From assembly GCF_000003815.2 (NCBI RefSeq), contig NC_049982.1, positions 25,404,082 to 25,465,764 of the forward strand: 61,683 bases of DNA. The letters run 5' to 3'. The first letter of the stretch is position 1, and every line of letters begins with the position of its first letter. Origin of the DNA: Branchiostoma floridae (lineage: Eukaryota > Chordata > Leptocardii > Amphioxiformes > Branchiostomatidae). Shown here piece after piece: positions 11,441 through 23,800 of this stretch. Both the position numbers and the translations under genes were made by a program. The notes under the pieces were generated by a model. It was not told the origin of the DNA. It saw only the letters and a program-made list of their open reading frames with translations, and searched no databases.

Positions 11441-13108
11441 GACCCCAGTGGTGTTGATTCTTTGGTGGCTGGCAGCTTTTGGCTCTGGATGAGAAGTGGT
11501 TTCAGCATCGTAGCCGCTTGTGTCGTAAATGCAGGCGATTTAGTCGGAAGATTTCAAAAAGGGTTGACTCAAGAAAACATCAAGGAATTGTACCGGATTT
11601 TTGGCTCGTAGGTAGCTTAGACTTCTCTTTTATTTGAACCTCAGTTTCATGTTGAACTACCAGACATTTCTATTTCTGGGAGGTTTGAGGTCTTCGAACT
11701 CTTGCTTTTCTTTGGACGTGTAAAAGGCTGGGCTTTGTTAAATATTTGATTGCACTTTTAACAGCTTTGTTTACGATGACGAATTGTCCTCACGCAGTCA
11801 CCGTCTTATTTCATTTCCACCCTTTACCTTTTGACCTTGAGTTGAGTAGGTCAACAAACTAAAGACCGCCATGTTCAAGCAACGTCACGCATGTACCTCT
11901 CTGTGCTATTTTTGTGAATCTTACAGCATCAAAAGTCCTCTTCGCATGCCAAGATGTCAGTTTGAAACTAAAATTTAAGGTAAGACGCTTTTTACTTGTT
12001 TTTTTTTCACCTTAACGACTGTAAGAATAGACATTCGGAACCATTCTTTTTTCTGACGACAAAAAACAAAACAACTCAAGACCGTCCAACATCTCGTAGG
12101 AAATATAACTTTCCGGGGTGTTCCAGTGTACGTGACGCTGTGTAATTAATTGACTGGGTTAACTTTTATGCAGAAGTACTGGGGGAGTGAGTTGTCATGG
12201 AAACACACCCACGTACGAGAGGTGGGTTATTGACAGTCATGACACAAACAAGGGGAGGGGGTGGTCCAGTGCGGTGACCTTTCATTTTCAGTGCCTCCGG
12301 CTGTGTGGTGGCCTTGTTTCAGACACACACGAAAACAGGAACCATTGAAAAGTACTACACGCGACATTAGCAACCTACAGTGCGTGAGCATGTTTTCTTT
12401 ATGATTAAATTTTCAACGTTTCGCGATGGGAGCTTCGTAACAACAACCTCTGAATGACATTCTATCAAGGGGCGAACGTGACTTTGACTATGACAATGGC
12501 GCTAACAGGTATTTGTATACACGTTGTTATGTACATTCTCGGGTAAATGAGAAGATTGCATCATGCACCCGCTGGTTTGAAAAATCTAGAAACAATAGAC
12601 ATTTCAGTCTTTCAGAAACTCACCGACTAGAATAAGTGTTGTGTATTGCTTGTAAGTTTCACAATGTTTTGATTATATCTTCCCACGTTGTTTGATAGCG
12701 TTAATTGTGGGTTAATCACGTTAGGATCAGATAACGCTTTGTAGTATCGTCACCATTTCAGTATTTGTCACAGTGGGGGAGGGGGGTGACGTCTTATACT
12801 ATCGCATTCGTATCTTGTTTTACTTTTGTGAACACCCCACCCCAAATTTTATGTTGCTGTAGTATTAGTTTAATCCAAAGAAAACGATACGTGAATCGCA
12901 TAATGGTTGTACGATAGACTATAGACCGTCTTGTTGAACGTGACAACACCAAAACAACTTGAGCTGCTGCTAGCGGCTAGTCATTTCATTATTCATATAA
13001 CGCTTATTAGAAACCATTAGAACTACTGCCGTGGAATTTTTTACTGTTTCAAATGTCTACAAAATACATTGTTGTCTAATGAGATGTCTATATGTTCATT
13101 TGTTAGGT

Positions 13109-13299
13109 TACTGTAAAAGGGGAAATGTTCACAGTGGTTTTGATACTTTCATTTTCAAGTTTTTCACGGTCAACCGACCGCGAACTTTTCCTCTTTTACT
13201 GTAAAACCCTACATTTCATTTTCAACAACGAACTTAAGAACACTTCTCCCCACTAAGAAATTAAATTAAGTACCCGCGACCATTTCCCTTTCTGCAGTA
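13109..13299. mobile_element. MITE-like element, TACTGTAAA family, copy 3
   Basis: The left end is TACTGTAAAAGG and the right end is CTGCAGTA. Internal CCGCGAAC and a TTTTACTGTAAAA palindrome near 13192-13204 match the family pattern. It is more degenerate than copies 1 and 2. Confidence 0.45.
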
Positions 13300-14156
13300 A
13301 ATTGCACGGTGAGTTAATTTTCACGTGCAAACACACCTTGCTCGTCATGGACCTTTTGACTCCGTGCGCCCAACCATAACAAAACGTCCCAGCGAGAACA
13401 ATGGCACATACCGGAGAAACCACTTTGTCGGTAGTTCAGATTACTGGCCAGAATAGCTTAAATGTCCGTTTGACATCCTCTAGATACCACAAATATGGTG
13501 CAGGCGTTCGATTGAATGTTGGAATTGTAACAAACCCTGGAAAGAAGGTGTCTTGCAATGAGTTAAACGAATTATCACTCGAGCGACCGGTGTTTATGTT
13601 TACATCCGGGATATTCCACGACTGGTACCTACCAGGATATTGCAGATTAAATTGATACATGTAGTTGTTATTTGAATAGGCAGATTGAATTACAAATTAA
13701 TATGTCAAATAATATTTTGTCTTCCGCCTGCATTCTGCCTGCCGGTGCGTAGCAGGAACATCATCGCGATCGCCCGTGCCAAGAAAAGAAAACAGTCACA
13801 TACTTTTGTAAGATAATTCCAACATGATTTATCTTTTTTTTACCAAGTTTATAGCGAGTTCACGATTTACAGCAACTTTTATAGGCCAGACTGACTGGGC
13901 TTTATGGGTGACAACCACACGTAATTTTCGTCTGTCTCAACAAAAACTTTTGTGACCATGCTGTACATTGCCAAGCGGCTACAAAATTAACACATTTATG
14001 CCATAACTAGCAAAAAGTTTCGGAAAATTTATACCTATAGAATGCTTGTTTCTCTATCGTAAAAAAAAGTTCTGATTTTGCCGTACACTTACATTCAACA
14101 CTTTATGTTCTGTGTGTGCAGTCGTTGTATTCAACCTTCCTGGCCACTAAGCTCAT

Positions 14157-14183
14157 AACGAAGGCTCTTTATTGGCCTTCGTT
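14157..14183. repeat. Short stem-loop (AACGAAGG / CCTTCGTT)
   Basis: Perfect 8-bp arms around a CTCTTTATTGG loop. Function unknown. Confidence 0.4.
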
Positions 14184-14215
14184 TTCTTTTCGTCGCACAC
14201 TCGCATCGCTACCCA

Positions 14216-14227
14216 GATGACGTCATC
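14216..14227. promoter_or_regulatory. Perfect CRE-type palindrome GATGACGTCATC
   Basis: The 12-bp palindrome contains TGACGTCA, the full CREB/ATF site. No gene starts nearby in the window, so its relevance is unproven. Confidence 0.3.
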
Positions 14228-14953
14228 CGTATAATTGAATTAGTATGACCTTACATGTTGAAGAATGTGAGCATTGTTTGGGGAAAATGGAACTTGAATT
14301 TCTTGCTGTTTACTTTACTTTACTTTAAACCAGGCTAAAAGCAATTCAGTCATGCATTACATCTAAACGTAATATAGTCTAGCCTGGAAAAGGTTAATAG
14401 TGTTTCATTTGCGGGTAAGCAAATAATGTGTGTGTGCACGCCGTGACCACGTGAAAGCCCTTGGGCCACGTCGTCTACAGTAACTATGAACCGGCAAGAA
14501 CTGGTTAGAACTGAAGAACATTTTCCCGCGCTTTCCTTATCAGGGAAACGACCATGTTGGTGTCCCTAATTTGCATTTCAATTGACCATATCTCAAGCCT
14601 TCACAGAGCTGTATTTTGTTTGTTTGCTTTTTGTTTTGTTTTCATTCGAAGTCTTTTCATTAATCTTTCTGTTCTCCTGTATCCTCTTCTATGAACTATA
14701 ACGAAGTCACTTTAGAGAGTAAGAAGAGCTCTCGTTGTCCGAAAATGTTGAGGTACTTATGCGCAAATTGATGCATCCTTCACTATTTTGGTATACCTAT
14801 GACCTCATGCTCGATTGCACCAGTAGGGGAGGGCGTGAGGGTAACAAAAGACTGGCTGTCACAAGACCATGAATCACAAGCCAGATTGCCCCGGGCGAAT
14901 TCCTGTATCATTCTTGTGCACATACCAGCACGCCCTACTTTATATCATCATTG

Positions 14954-15003
14954 TGTCTCGTCAGGTTTAATCTAACTCATACACTCCCAAACCTGACGAG
15001 ACA
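14954..15003. repeat. Perfect 15-bp inverted repeat with 20-nt loop
   Basis: The left arm TGTCTCGTCAGGTTT is exactly complementary to the right arm AAACCTGACGAGACA. It could be a foldback element or a transcribed hairpin. Confidence 0.6.
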
Positions 15004-15539
15004 AAACGATGTTGATTCGATCTATGTAAATTTGTGAACTTTTACAACGTACACAACAGGGGGAGCTGGAATTCACATGACCTCCGCTGGAAAAAGGTTT
15101 TAAAAGGCAACAATCAGACAAAATTTACTTCATAGTTTAGATTATACCATTAGTTCACATTTTTTATATAGAAATCCCGTCCACATTATGAGATTTATTT
15201 CCGTCACCACAATATGGAAAAATATGAACTAAACGGGATATCATCCTCATATACATGAACGGGACCATACCGTATACACGCTTTTGTCGTTCAATTATTC
15301 GGCCGCCCCAAACCCTTGTTATATTTCAGCCATACATAGTATGGTGAAATATATTGTATTCGTAATGTTTCTTCTTTCTTCTTCTTTCTTTCTCCTGTCA
15401 AATCTTCAAAGTGATTCATCTCCGCCGTTTCTGGACCGAATGACCTGACATTTGGCACAGGGGTAGAACGGGCCAATACCTTGATGCTTTTTTCTCAGTT
15501 TTTTTTCATATCTGCCTCTAAAATGATTTTATTGAGATT

Positions 15540-16190
15540 TTTTGGTCAATTTTAGACCAAAACTGTATATTTTGGCCCCTGTACCCTGGTATTACAACCA
15601 AATGAGCTGAAATTTGACAGAGATGTGCCTTGATAATGCCCCCATATAAATTCGATAACACTTTTGGTGTACAGTACAACAAAATGCTTATTTTTGCGAT
15701 TTTTTTTACCAATTTTTGACCAAAAAAGGACACTTTTGGCCCCTGTACCCTGGTATTACAACCAAATGAGCTGAAATTTGACAGAGATGTGCCTTGATAA
15801 TGCCCCCATATAAATTCAATAACACTTTTGGTGTACAGTACAACAAAATGCTTATTTTTGCGATTTTTTGACCAATTTTTGACCAAAAAAGGACACTTTT
15901 GGCTCCTGTACCTTGGTATTGCAACCGAATGAGCTGAAATTTGACACAGATGTGCCTTGATAATCCCTTCATATAAATTCAATAACACTTTTGGTGTACA
16001 GTGCAACAAAATGCTTATTTTTGCGATTTTTGGCCAATTTTTGACCAAAAAAGGACACTTTTGGCTCCTGTACCCTGGTATTACAATTAAATGACCTGAA
16101 ATTTGGTATAGATGGGCATTACATACTTGGTAACAAGATTCAAGTAAAATTTTTGACATAAACAACTTTAAAATGATTAATTTTGGCACA
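15540..16190. repeat. ~163-bp tandem repeat array, four units
   Basis: The motif TTTGGC(C/T)CCT recurs at 15571, 15735, 15898 and 16060, spacings of 164, 163 and 162 bp. Each unit continues GTACC(C/T)TGGTATT and AATGAGCTGAAATTT. A 262-codon minus-strand frame across the array exists because the unit length nearly preserves frame; it is not regarded as a gene. Confidence 0.85.
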
Positions 16191-16530
16191 TTTCTGAGGG
16201 GAAATTTGTTTTCTTTTGGCCTCCTGACGTGACCTTCCGTGACCCCGCACAGAGCCACACCTGTGCGCGTCAGCCGGAGAGTTAATTGAATCAAAGACCT
16301 AGCCAATCAGCGAAGAGGAGGCCAAAGGCTAATTAATATTCATAAGCGGGGCCTCATGATCCCGTATATAGCAGTGTTCCCGCCAGGGGGAGCGAAGCCC
16401 GCCTAAGGCTCTCGCATTTTAGACTATTCAGAAGGCTTTATATTGTATCAGTTCTTAGGGACATACCTATGATAATCGCAGCAGTCACTTAACTTCTCCT
16501 CAGGAGTTTAGCGTAACACTATTTGAGGTC
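16190..16530. mobile_element. Composite dispersed repeat, copy 1
   Basis: It shares with 17740-18180 the stretches AGCCAATCAGCGAAGAGGA, GGCTAATTAATATTCATAAG and CATTTTAGACTATT.AGAAGG, in the same order. It directly follows the 163-bp array. The element type is unknown. Confidence 0.65.
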
Positions 16531-17590
16531 AAACCGTCAAAGGCAACTAAAAACAAACTTTAGGCTCGTTCTCATTTAAATGTCGAAATGCTGTCGCCTG
16601 ACTTTACGGCTTGATATGGAGAAAATTATAGACAACATTACTGGTTCCTTCATTTTTCCATAACCCCTGTAATGTTTTACAAAAGATGCACAACAACATT
16701 CGTATTGGTTGATGGCTTACACGATTATTATAGCCACGGGTCGGATTTCACACCCTAAAAAATGGCTGTCGCCTGAGAAGAAACGAAGAATTCAAATAGT
16801 AGCCAAAAATGTAACAATTCAGTTCCCAGAATAATTGTTCGGCAGGTGAAACCAGCTACCAAGGCCCTCTGCCCGATCACGTCAGATCGCTCCTGTCACT
16901 GATCTTGGAGGCTGTGTGAGGTGGTTTATGCCTGTCGCCAGATTCTGTAACAAACGTTACCACCACTAGTGCGATGGATGCCACGGTTTTATTATCCACA
17001 TATAAGACTAGAAATGACCATTTTTGTGACGCTGTACAGTTTTTCTGGCTTCCTAAAGAAACAAGAAAGGGTTGTTGACTGTTATTTGTATCCCACCTTG
17101 CTTAACAAAATGTTGTACAGAAATGACTGTAACAAACGTTACCATCGTTTGATGCTGTCTAAGCTTTCTATTTGACCTGGTGTAAAAAAGCTGCCCACTT
17201 TTCAAATGTTCCTTGGGACATCCACTTATACCTAAATGATGTAGTCAATAAGGTAAGTCCTTTAGAAGAAAACAGGGTTAAGTTTACTGTTGTAACAAAC
17301 GTTACCGGTAACGTTTGTTACCTGCCCTGTAATGTATTACCAATGGGACCGAAAATAATAAGTTGCCATTTTTTGGCTATGGTTAAAAGAGGAATTTTCC
17401 TAAACAACCAGGTAGTTTTCACTGAAAATAAAGCCGATTTATTTTTCGACCAAAAAAATGCCATTTTCGACATTTCAGTGAGAACGAGTGTTTAACGTTA
17501 CTGAGTTCAACAGTACTTATAACTTGTTATCCGAAGTTGAAACGCTAGCGATGGTATTTTCGCTGCGCTGTTAGCTCCGTGCGACTGTTG
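16530..17590. other. Region between the two composite repeats with recurring GTAACAAACGTTACC
   Basis: The 15-mer GTAACAAACGTTACC occurs at 16947, 17129 and 17292, the last as half of a perfect 30-bp palindrome. CTGTCGCC also recurs (16588, 16766, 16931). Frames of 68 and 107 codons here have no recognisable domain. Confidence 0.5.
17292..17321. repeat. Perfect 30-bp palindrome
   Basis: GTAACAAACGTTACC is followed immediately by its exact reverse complement with no spacer. Confidence 0.85.
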
Positions 17591-18180
17591 TTGACGGTCT
17601 TATAACGGTATATTTTGCACCCCTGTACCCTGGTATGAGTAACATTTGGTATAGATAGGCATAAGATAGTTGGTAAAATGATCCAAGTAAAATTTTTGGC
17701 ATAAAGTACTGTAAAATGCTTAATTACAGCACTTTTTTTAGGGGAAATTGGTTTTCTTTCGTTCTCCATGCCATGACCTTTCGGACGTTCACCCCACAGA
17801 GCCAACATCTGCACCTGCGTCTAGCCGGCAGGAAGAGTTAATTCAATTAATGGTTCAGCCAATCAGCGAAGAGGAAAGCGAAGGCTAATTAATATTCATA
17901 AGCGGGACCACACAATACGTTAACTTGAAGACTCAGGCCGTACAGACTTCTCGCCAGGATTTTTTCAAAGCGTCGGACAGGGGTCCGGGGGCCGCCGAAT
18001 GTCCCTGGCGGGGTCCAGGGGCAGGGCCACTGTGGGGGGGGGGACCCAGGTGGGCGAAGCCCCCCCCGGAAGCTCTTGCATTTTAGACTATTGAGAAGGC
18101 TTCTTTTATCAGTTTTTTTTAGGGCCATATCTACGATAATCGTAGCAGTCACTTACTTCTCTTCAGCAGTTTGACTTTAA
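17590..18180. mobile_element. Composite dispersed repeat, copy 2 with one satellite unit
   Basis: It contains one diverged 163-bp unit (CCCCTGTACCCTGGTAT at ~17620) followed by the same sequence blocks as 16190-16530, so satellite and tail travel together. Before the CATTTTAGACTATT block lies a G/C-rich stretch with GTCCGGGGGCC and runs of C. Confidence 0.65.
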
Positions 18181-19857
18181 AATATTTCGGGTCAAAGCTT
18201 CAAAGACAACTAAAACCTCATAAACAACAAACTTTACTTAGCTCAACAGTATACAAAAATATTGTACGGGTTGCCATCCTTAGTTGAAGCGCTTATTTAT
18301 AGCGCTTGTATCTTCGCTGCGCCGTTAGCCGCCGTGCGACTTTTGTTGACGGTCTGATATCCCTACGTCGCCGCCTCGCTGATATTCCCACGGACATGTT
18401 TCAAGAAAAATACCCAGCAAAAAACGCTGTTCTGCGTCAAATTCTATTCTATAAAACATGTGGGACTCAGTGTTACAGTCTAAATATTTTGTAGAAGCAC
18501 CGCTGTAGGAAAGAAGGTCCAAGCAATGTAAAACATCACGTAGCATGAAGTTCCCTGTCAACTGGCACACAGCACATGACTGTTTGAAACTCTAAGTCTA
18601 ATCAACAGCCGTGTTTGATTGATAGCCGGCGGTCCTTTGATGAAGTCGGCGAAAGGTGCGTTAGTTAGAAAATCTGCGTTTAGTTTTGATACGTAATTAT
18701 AAGTTAGACAGTGGCGAGAATGATTATTTTCTCATCAATATTTCTCTTCAGAATTATTTGAACTTAATTGTACATCTAAACAATTGGCTTACCTGTGCAA
18801 TGTTTATATGATTAATGATCAGTGTACTGAAATCATGTGTAACGTATGGCTCCTTGTCAATAGATCAGCATTTTCTCTGTAGTGACCACCTGTCTACAGT
18901 GGCCACATTTCCTAGTGCTGTTGTTGTTTGACATAAACTTTGAACATTTAAATTGTAAGTAACTTTAAACTGCCAGAGTTTCAGCCCAATAAAACACTCT
19001 CAGCGCCAGGGTATGAACAGACTGACCAGACAGACGAAAATAAATCCTCGAACAAGGTTCAATCGTATCTTCCGGGTCTGGCAGGAAGTTGTTAAACTAA
19101 AATAAGAATAGGCTCGATGGCTGATTGCATACAAAGTAAAACAGTTTAACAGTTTTACAGCTTGAAGAAAACAAACGCTCCTACAGTACCTGCACCTGCT
19201 TGATAATTATTAAATCGTATGCCCTACTTGAATAAAAAAAGTTCACTGCAATAATAAATGTACCCACATCACAAGGAGCTTATACTTTTTTAAACTTACA
19301 CCTAGTTATCGTACTGAAAATTGTTAATGACATTACATGAAGTCATTCAACAATTTTCAGTCATGATGAAAATTTTCTGAATGGAAGGTGTGATTATTGT
19401 CATTTTCTGAAAAATAGAAGCAAGCTCTGTTTTTACCTGGAATCAATTCACAATACCAGTCCACTTTGGGGGATAATGTACTGTTAAGAGGATGTTCCAT
19501 TTTTGCGCAGGGGTGATTTGGAACAGTCCAATGTTGCGTGGGAAGGGGTATGGCTGAAATATGCTGTATTTGCTCTTAAGCAAATGTCGGCCTTTCTAGT
19601 TGACGATTCTTTCCGTGACGTCTGTCACAGCCCAATTAAAAATCAAAATCACAGAACGGCCCAAGGCGAACGCGGGGCATGAGACCGACTGTTGAAAACA
19701 ATTCTACACAATCGGTGGATATGGGAGCTTTGTGGTGACCGTAGCCATTATTCTATTTAGTCAATATGTACTTTGCAAATATCAAGTCTTCACACTGGCA
19801 ATATTCACTCAGAGAATTGCTTCCTGAATGAATGGCCATAAATCATGTCAATGTGTG
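18180..19857. other. Non-genic stretch before the large gap
   Basis: AT-rich, with no supported exon. It may carry 5' regulatory DNA or an upstream exon of the giant homeobox gene. The 679-N gap (19858-20536) follows. Confidence 0.3.
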
Positions 19858-20536
19858 NNNNNNNNNNNNNNNNNNNNNNNNNNNNNNNNNNNNNNNNNNN
19901 NNNNNNNNNNNNNNNNNNNNNNNNNNNNNNNNNNNNNNNNNNNNNNNNNNNNNNNNNNNNNNNNNNNNNNNNNNNNNNNNNNNNNNNNNNNNNNNNNNNN
20001 NNNNNNNNNNNNNNNNNNNNNNNNNNNNNNNNNNNNNNNNNNNNNNNNNNNNNNNNNNNNNNNNNNNNNNNNNNNNNNNNNNNNNNNNNNNNNNNNNNNN
20101 NNNNNNNNNNNNNNNNNNNNNNNNNNNNNNNNNNNNNNNNNNNNNNNNNNNNNNNNNNNNNNNNNNNNNNNNNNNNNNNNNNNNNNNNNNNNNNNNNNNN
20201 NNNNNNNNNNNNNNNNNNNNNNNNNNNNNNNNNNNNNNNNNNNNNNNNNNNNNNNNNNNNNNNNNNNNNNNNNNNNNNNNNNNNNNNNNNNNNNNNNNNN
20301 NNNNNNNNNNNNNNNNNNNNNNNNNNNNNNNNNNNNNNNNNNNNNNNNNNNNNNNNNNNNNNNNNNNNNNNNNNNNNNNNNNNNNNNNNNNNNNNNNNNN
20401 NNNNNNNNNNNNNNNNNNNNNNNNNNNNNNNNNNNNNNNNNNNNNNNNNNNNNNNNNNNNNNNNNNNNNNNNNNNNNNNNNNNNNNNNNNNNNNNNNNNN
20501 NNNNNNNNNNNNNNNNNNNNNNNNNNNNNNNNNNNN
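19858..20536. other. Assembly gap, 679 N
   Basis: Estimated-length gap directly upstream of the giant homeobox gene. A promoter or first exon may be hidden here. Confidence 0.99.
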
Positions 20537-20794
20537 AAAGGGAGTCAAATGGGCACCGGAGTCCCCGATAGTTTCCTAGCCCGGCTTCACTCCTCTGCCA
20601 GCTTTTGATACTATCTTATGCTACCGTAGGATCTGCTTGGAGATTATTAGCTTTAAATGTACTGTCAAATTTACCTTATTTTGTGGTATTCCGTACATAT
20701 TTGTCATTTTCATGTAGGCATATAAACATACATATATAATTGTACACATATATATAATTGTACAAATATTTTTCTATAATCATTGTTTTGACAG

Positions 20795-20866
20795 TGGCCG
20801 TCCGCCATGCCTGCGGCGATGCTGCAGTTCCTGTCCAGACCGACAGAGGTCCTCGTCTGACCGGGC
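20795..20866 (+). promoter_or_regulatory. Possible 5' leader exon segment with a uORF
   Basis: A T-rich tract and TTTTGACAG at 20786-20794 form a good acceptor, so transcription probably starts further upstream. An 18-codon upstream frame (ATG 20807, TGA 20858-20860) ends six bases before the chosen ATG at 20867. This arrangement can reduce initiation at the main ATG. The leader is GC-rich. Confidence 0.4.
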
Positions 20867-23800
20867 ATGGAAAGAGGCTTCGTGTGCAGAGTTGCGGGGC
20901 TTTTGCGGGGAGGGGAGGACAGCGAAGGTAGGCCTGCGTTGAACGTTGTTACAGGAGTTATAAAAGGAACCTACAAAAGGGAGGCTAACGAAGAGGAACC
21001 AAACACAAGACTTGCTAGAACAAAAGCAACAAAACACCTTAAGAAAACTATAAGTCAAAGACCCTATCAGTCAGAAGACACCACAAAAGAGCTCACCCAA
21101 AAACCGAACACAAACCACGAAGAAGACAATTGCCATTTAGAATCTACCTTGGAGGCTATCAAAGACCACTTGCAACCCCGATTGGACAATGGTGATTCAA
21201 ACCCCTTAGAATCCGTAAAGAATACATCAACCTGTCGCCAGAGCAAAGACCAAGAGTTTAAATCTATGCAATGTAAGGTTCATGAGAACATTGTTACGTG
21301 TTACGGTAGAGGAAATCAGACAGAAAGACGGGGTTTTCGAGTTCCCGAAACATTGGAAGTTGCACGTGTGACCAAGGCTGACTTTTCGCCGGATCCCAAC
21401 AGAGTGATATCAATCGTTTCAGTGCCTGTAGATACCGAGAAACCAAAAAATCAAGATACCCATTCTTCCTCCAGTCATTCCGATCAACAAGCAGATCAAA
21501 ACAACATGAACCACGTGCACGAAACAATGGCAGACTATTATAGACCGAACCAAAATGATACCATCCAGAATAATGGAATGCACCATCCAGATCTGCAGAA
21601 CAATCCAAATGCTGTGTCAGGGAATTTCAACCCTCAACCAGTTAAGAGAGAGCCTGGCCGGTACACCCCCGCTTGCCGCTTTACTGGTCAGGTGGGCCAA
21701 GATATCCCTAGAATCGCACCTTACTCTTCTCCGGAAATACACAACGAACTAGTGGTGGTGACGCCCCCCACCTCGCATATCCACATCGAACAAAATGGTG
21801 TCGGCGGTCACGAAAATACCCAAGGACTTGTCCAACACTATAGCCCACATCATTTGATATCGGCAGAGCATCGTAGTCCACCAAATCACCTATCAAAACA
21901 ACTGCCATGTCCAAATAGTTACACACCATGGGAGTCACTTTATACAGAGAACGTTCATCAAACTCCACGTCACTTTGGGTTGAAGCAGCCGAGATCGCCT
22001 GTACCTCATCGTTTGGAAGGTGTTTTTCCAAGCACCAGCAGGCGTTATTCAACCAACCTAGCCCGACGTAGCAGTCTGATTAGCTCTGGGCTAGGTTCGT
22101 CCTCTCTGTCAGACATGTCGCGCATGGGATCTAGCAGCTCCATAGCAAGTTACGCATCGGAAGACTCTGCTTTTTACTCCCCTACCATTCGTGGCTCTGA
22201 GGGATTTGACTTTCCCACAGCTAATGTCGCCATGCGACAAGATACGGCATGGCACGTAACAGCAAACGGTACTTGTGGCAGTGAGAGAGTTGCGGGTGGA
22301 GAGATGGTAGACCAGCATGGACGATACCCCTCTTGGAATGCTTGGACAGCAAAAGGCCGTACACAAGGCACTAGCATTGTACCACTGTACTACAACAGGA
22401 ACGGTCACTATTGCCATTACCACAACGGCTTGGCTGCATTGCAAATTAACACAACTCATAGCGCAGTTGTTCCGAACCCCCTTAACCACTTTCAGCAACA
22501 ACGTCCTGTTGCTAGTAACCAGGAAGTGCCTTTCGTTCACGGCTATGGACACTCACAGGAGCGTCCCACGACTGCTTATGGAGATCACACCGGCACCACT
22601 ATCACCCAAGCATCGTCTACACTCACGGGGCTTGCCGAGCGGGTAAATGCATTCACACCGACGGAGGCGGAGGCTAATCAACCGCCAGTTGTCCAGCAGC
22701 TACCGGTGATCTCGGAGGTCTTCACGTGCAACTTCGGTGGGTCGGCAGTGATGGAGAGTGAACAGCAGCCGAACATAGTGTCTCCTTATATCGTTCACTT
22801 CGACGGTGCTGGCAACGCTAAGGGTACAGAAGCATCCACCGCTGGAAACAAGGAAACAGGCGTGAACGCTTCCATGCCATTCAAACCACCCCCATCGTAC
22901 CAAGAGGCGTTGAATAATATAATTCGCCAAAGTACCATTTCCGGTGGAGACCAGATTGGTCCAAAAGACGTTATACCGTCCACACAATCGCCCCTTCAGG
23001 TGCAAACTCCACAGGATGCACAAAATACCCGGCACCAGCTGTATTCATCATCTTCAGACACAGGAGCAACGCAAAATAAAAAGTTGACATACGTCCAAAG
23101 GCAAAGGCGGAAGCCTGGCATCAACCTTCAAAAAAGTCGGAGGAGATCGAAGGAGATGAATTCATTACAGAAAAGAACAAGAAATAAATCAAAAGCGCCA
23201 GAGACACAGCTGGAAGAAGGGCAAGTAGAACCTGCGAATACAGCGGATAGCACGCCAAAAGAAGCCCCAAATCAGGTTCATTTTACGCAAGATGTAGGAT
23301 CGGAAGCGTCGCAAACACAGCAACCAAAACAGCTGCAAGAACCTCCTATCACACCTGATGACACATCAGAACAAACGCAAGACATCGGGTGTCAGCTGCA
23401 GTCAACACAACAAGCAGCACCAGAAGCACTAAAGGCACAGGAAACACAGCAACCAAATAAAACACAGGTACATGTCGCTGATAGCACATCAGAACAGGTG
23501 CAAACGGCCATGTGTCAGTCAGAATCAACACAAGCTACACCAGAAGTGCCACAAGCACAACAACGAATAGAGCCGCAAGGACTTGTCAACATACCACACT
23601 CAACAGTACAACAAGTAGCAACAGAATTATCACAGACACAGCAACCAAATCAGCCCAAAGTATACCTCACCGTACCTGATAGTATAGCAGAGCGAGCGCA
23701 ACAGTTCTGGCAGCGTTCAACACGGCAACAAGTAGCACTAGAAGCACCACAAAAACAGCAACAAAAGCAGCTAAAAGAACCTCCTGTCATACCAGACACT

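Larger units (their letters stand above)
11450..15500. other. Non-genic region with scattered inverted repeats
   Basis: Apart from MITE copy 3 and the inverted repeats listed separately (14157-14183, 14954-15003), I see no exon with a recognisable domain. The frame at 13401-13655 has no domain and no splice context. Confidence 0.35.

Noticed and set aside
15518-16306. 262-codon minus-strand frame
   Set aside because: It coincides with a ~163-bp non-coding satellite whose unit length nearly preserves frame; no domain and no conservation pattern.
17172-17495. 107-codon plus frame in the GTAACAAACGTTACC region
   Set aside because: It crosses the palindrome and has no domain or splice context.
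19805-20608. Four ~245-258-codon frames
   Set aside because: They consist almost entirely of N from the assembly gap.
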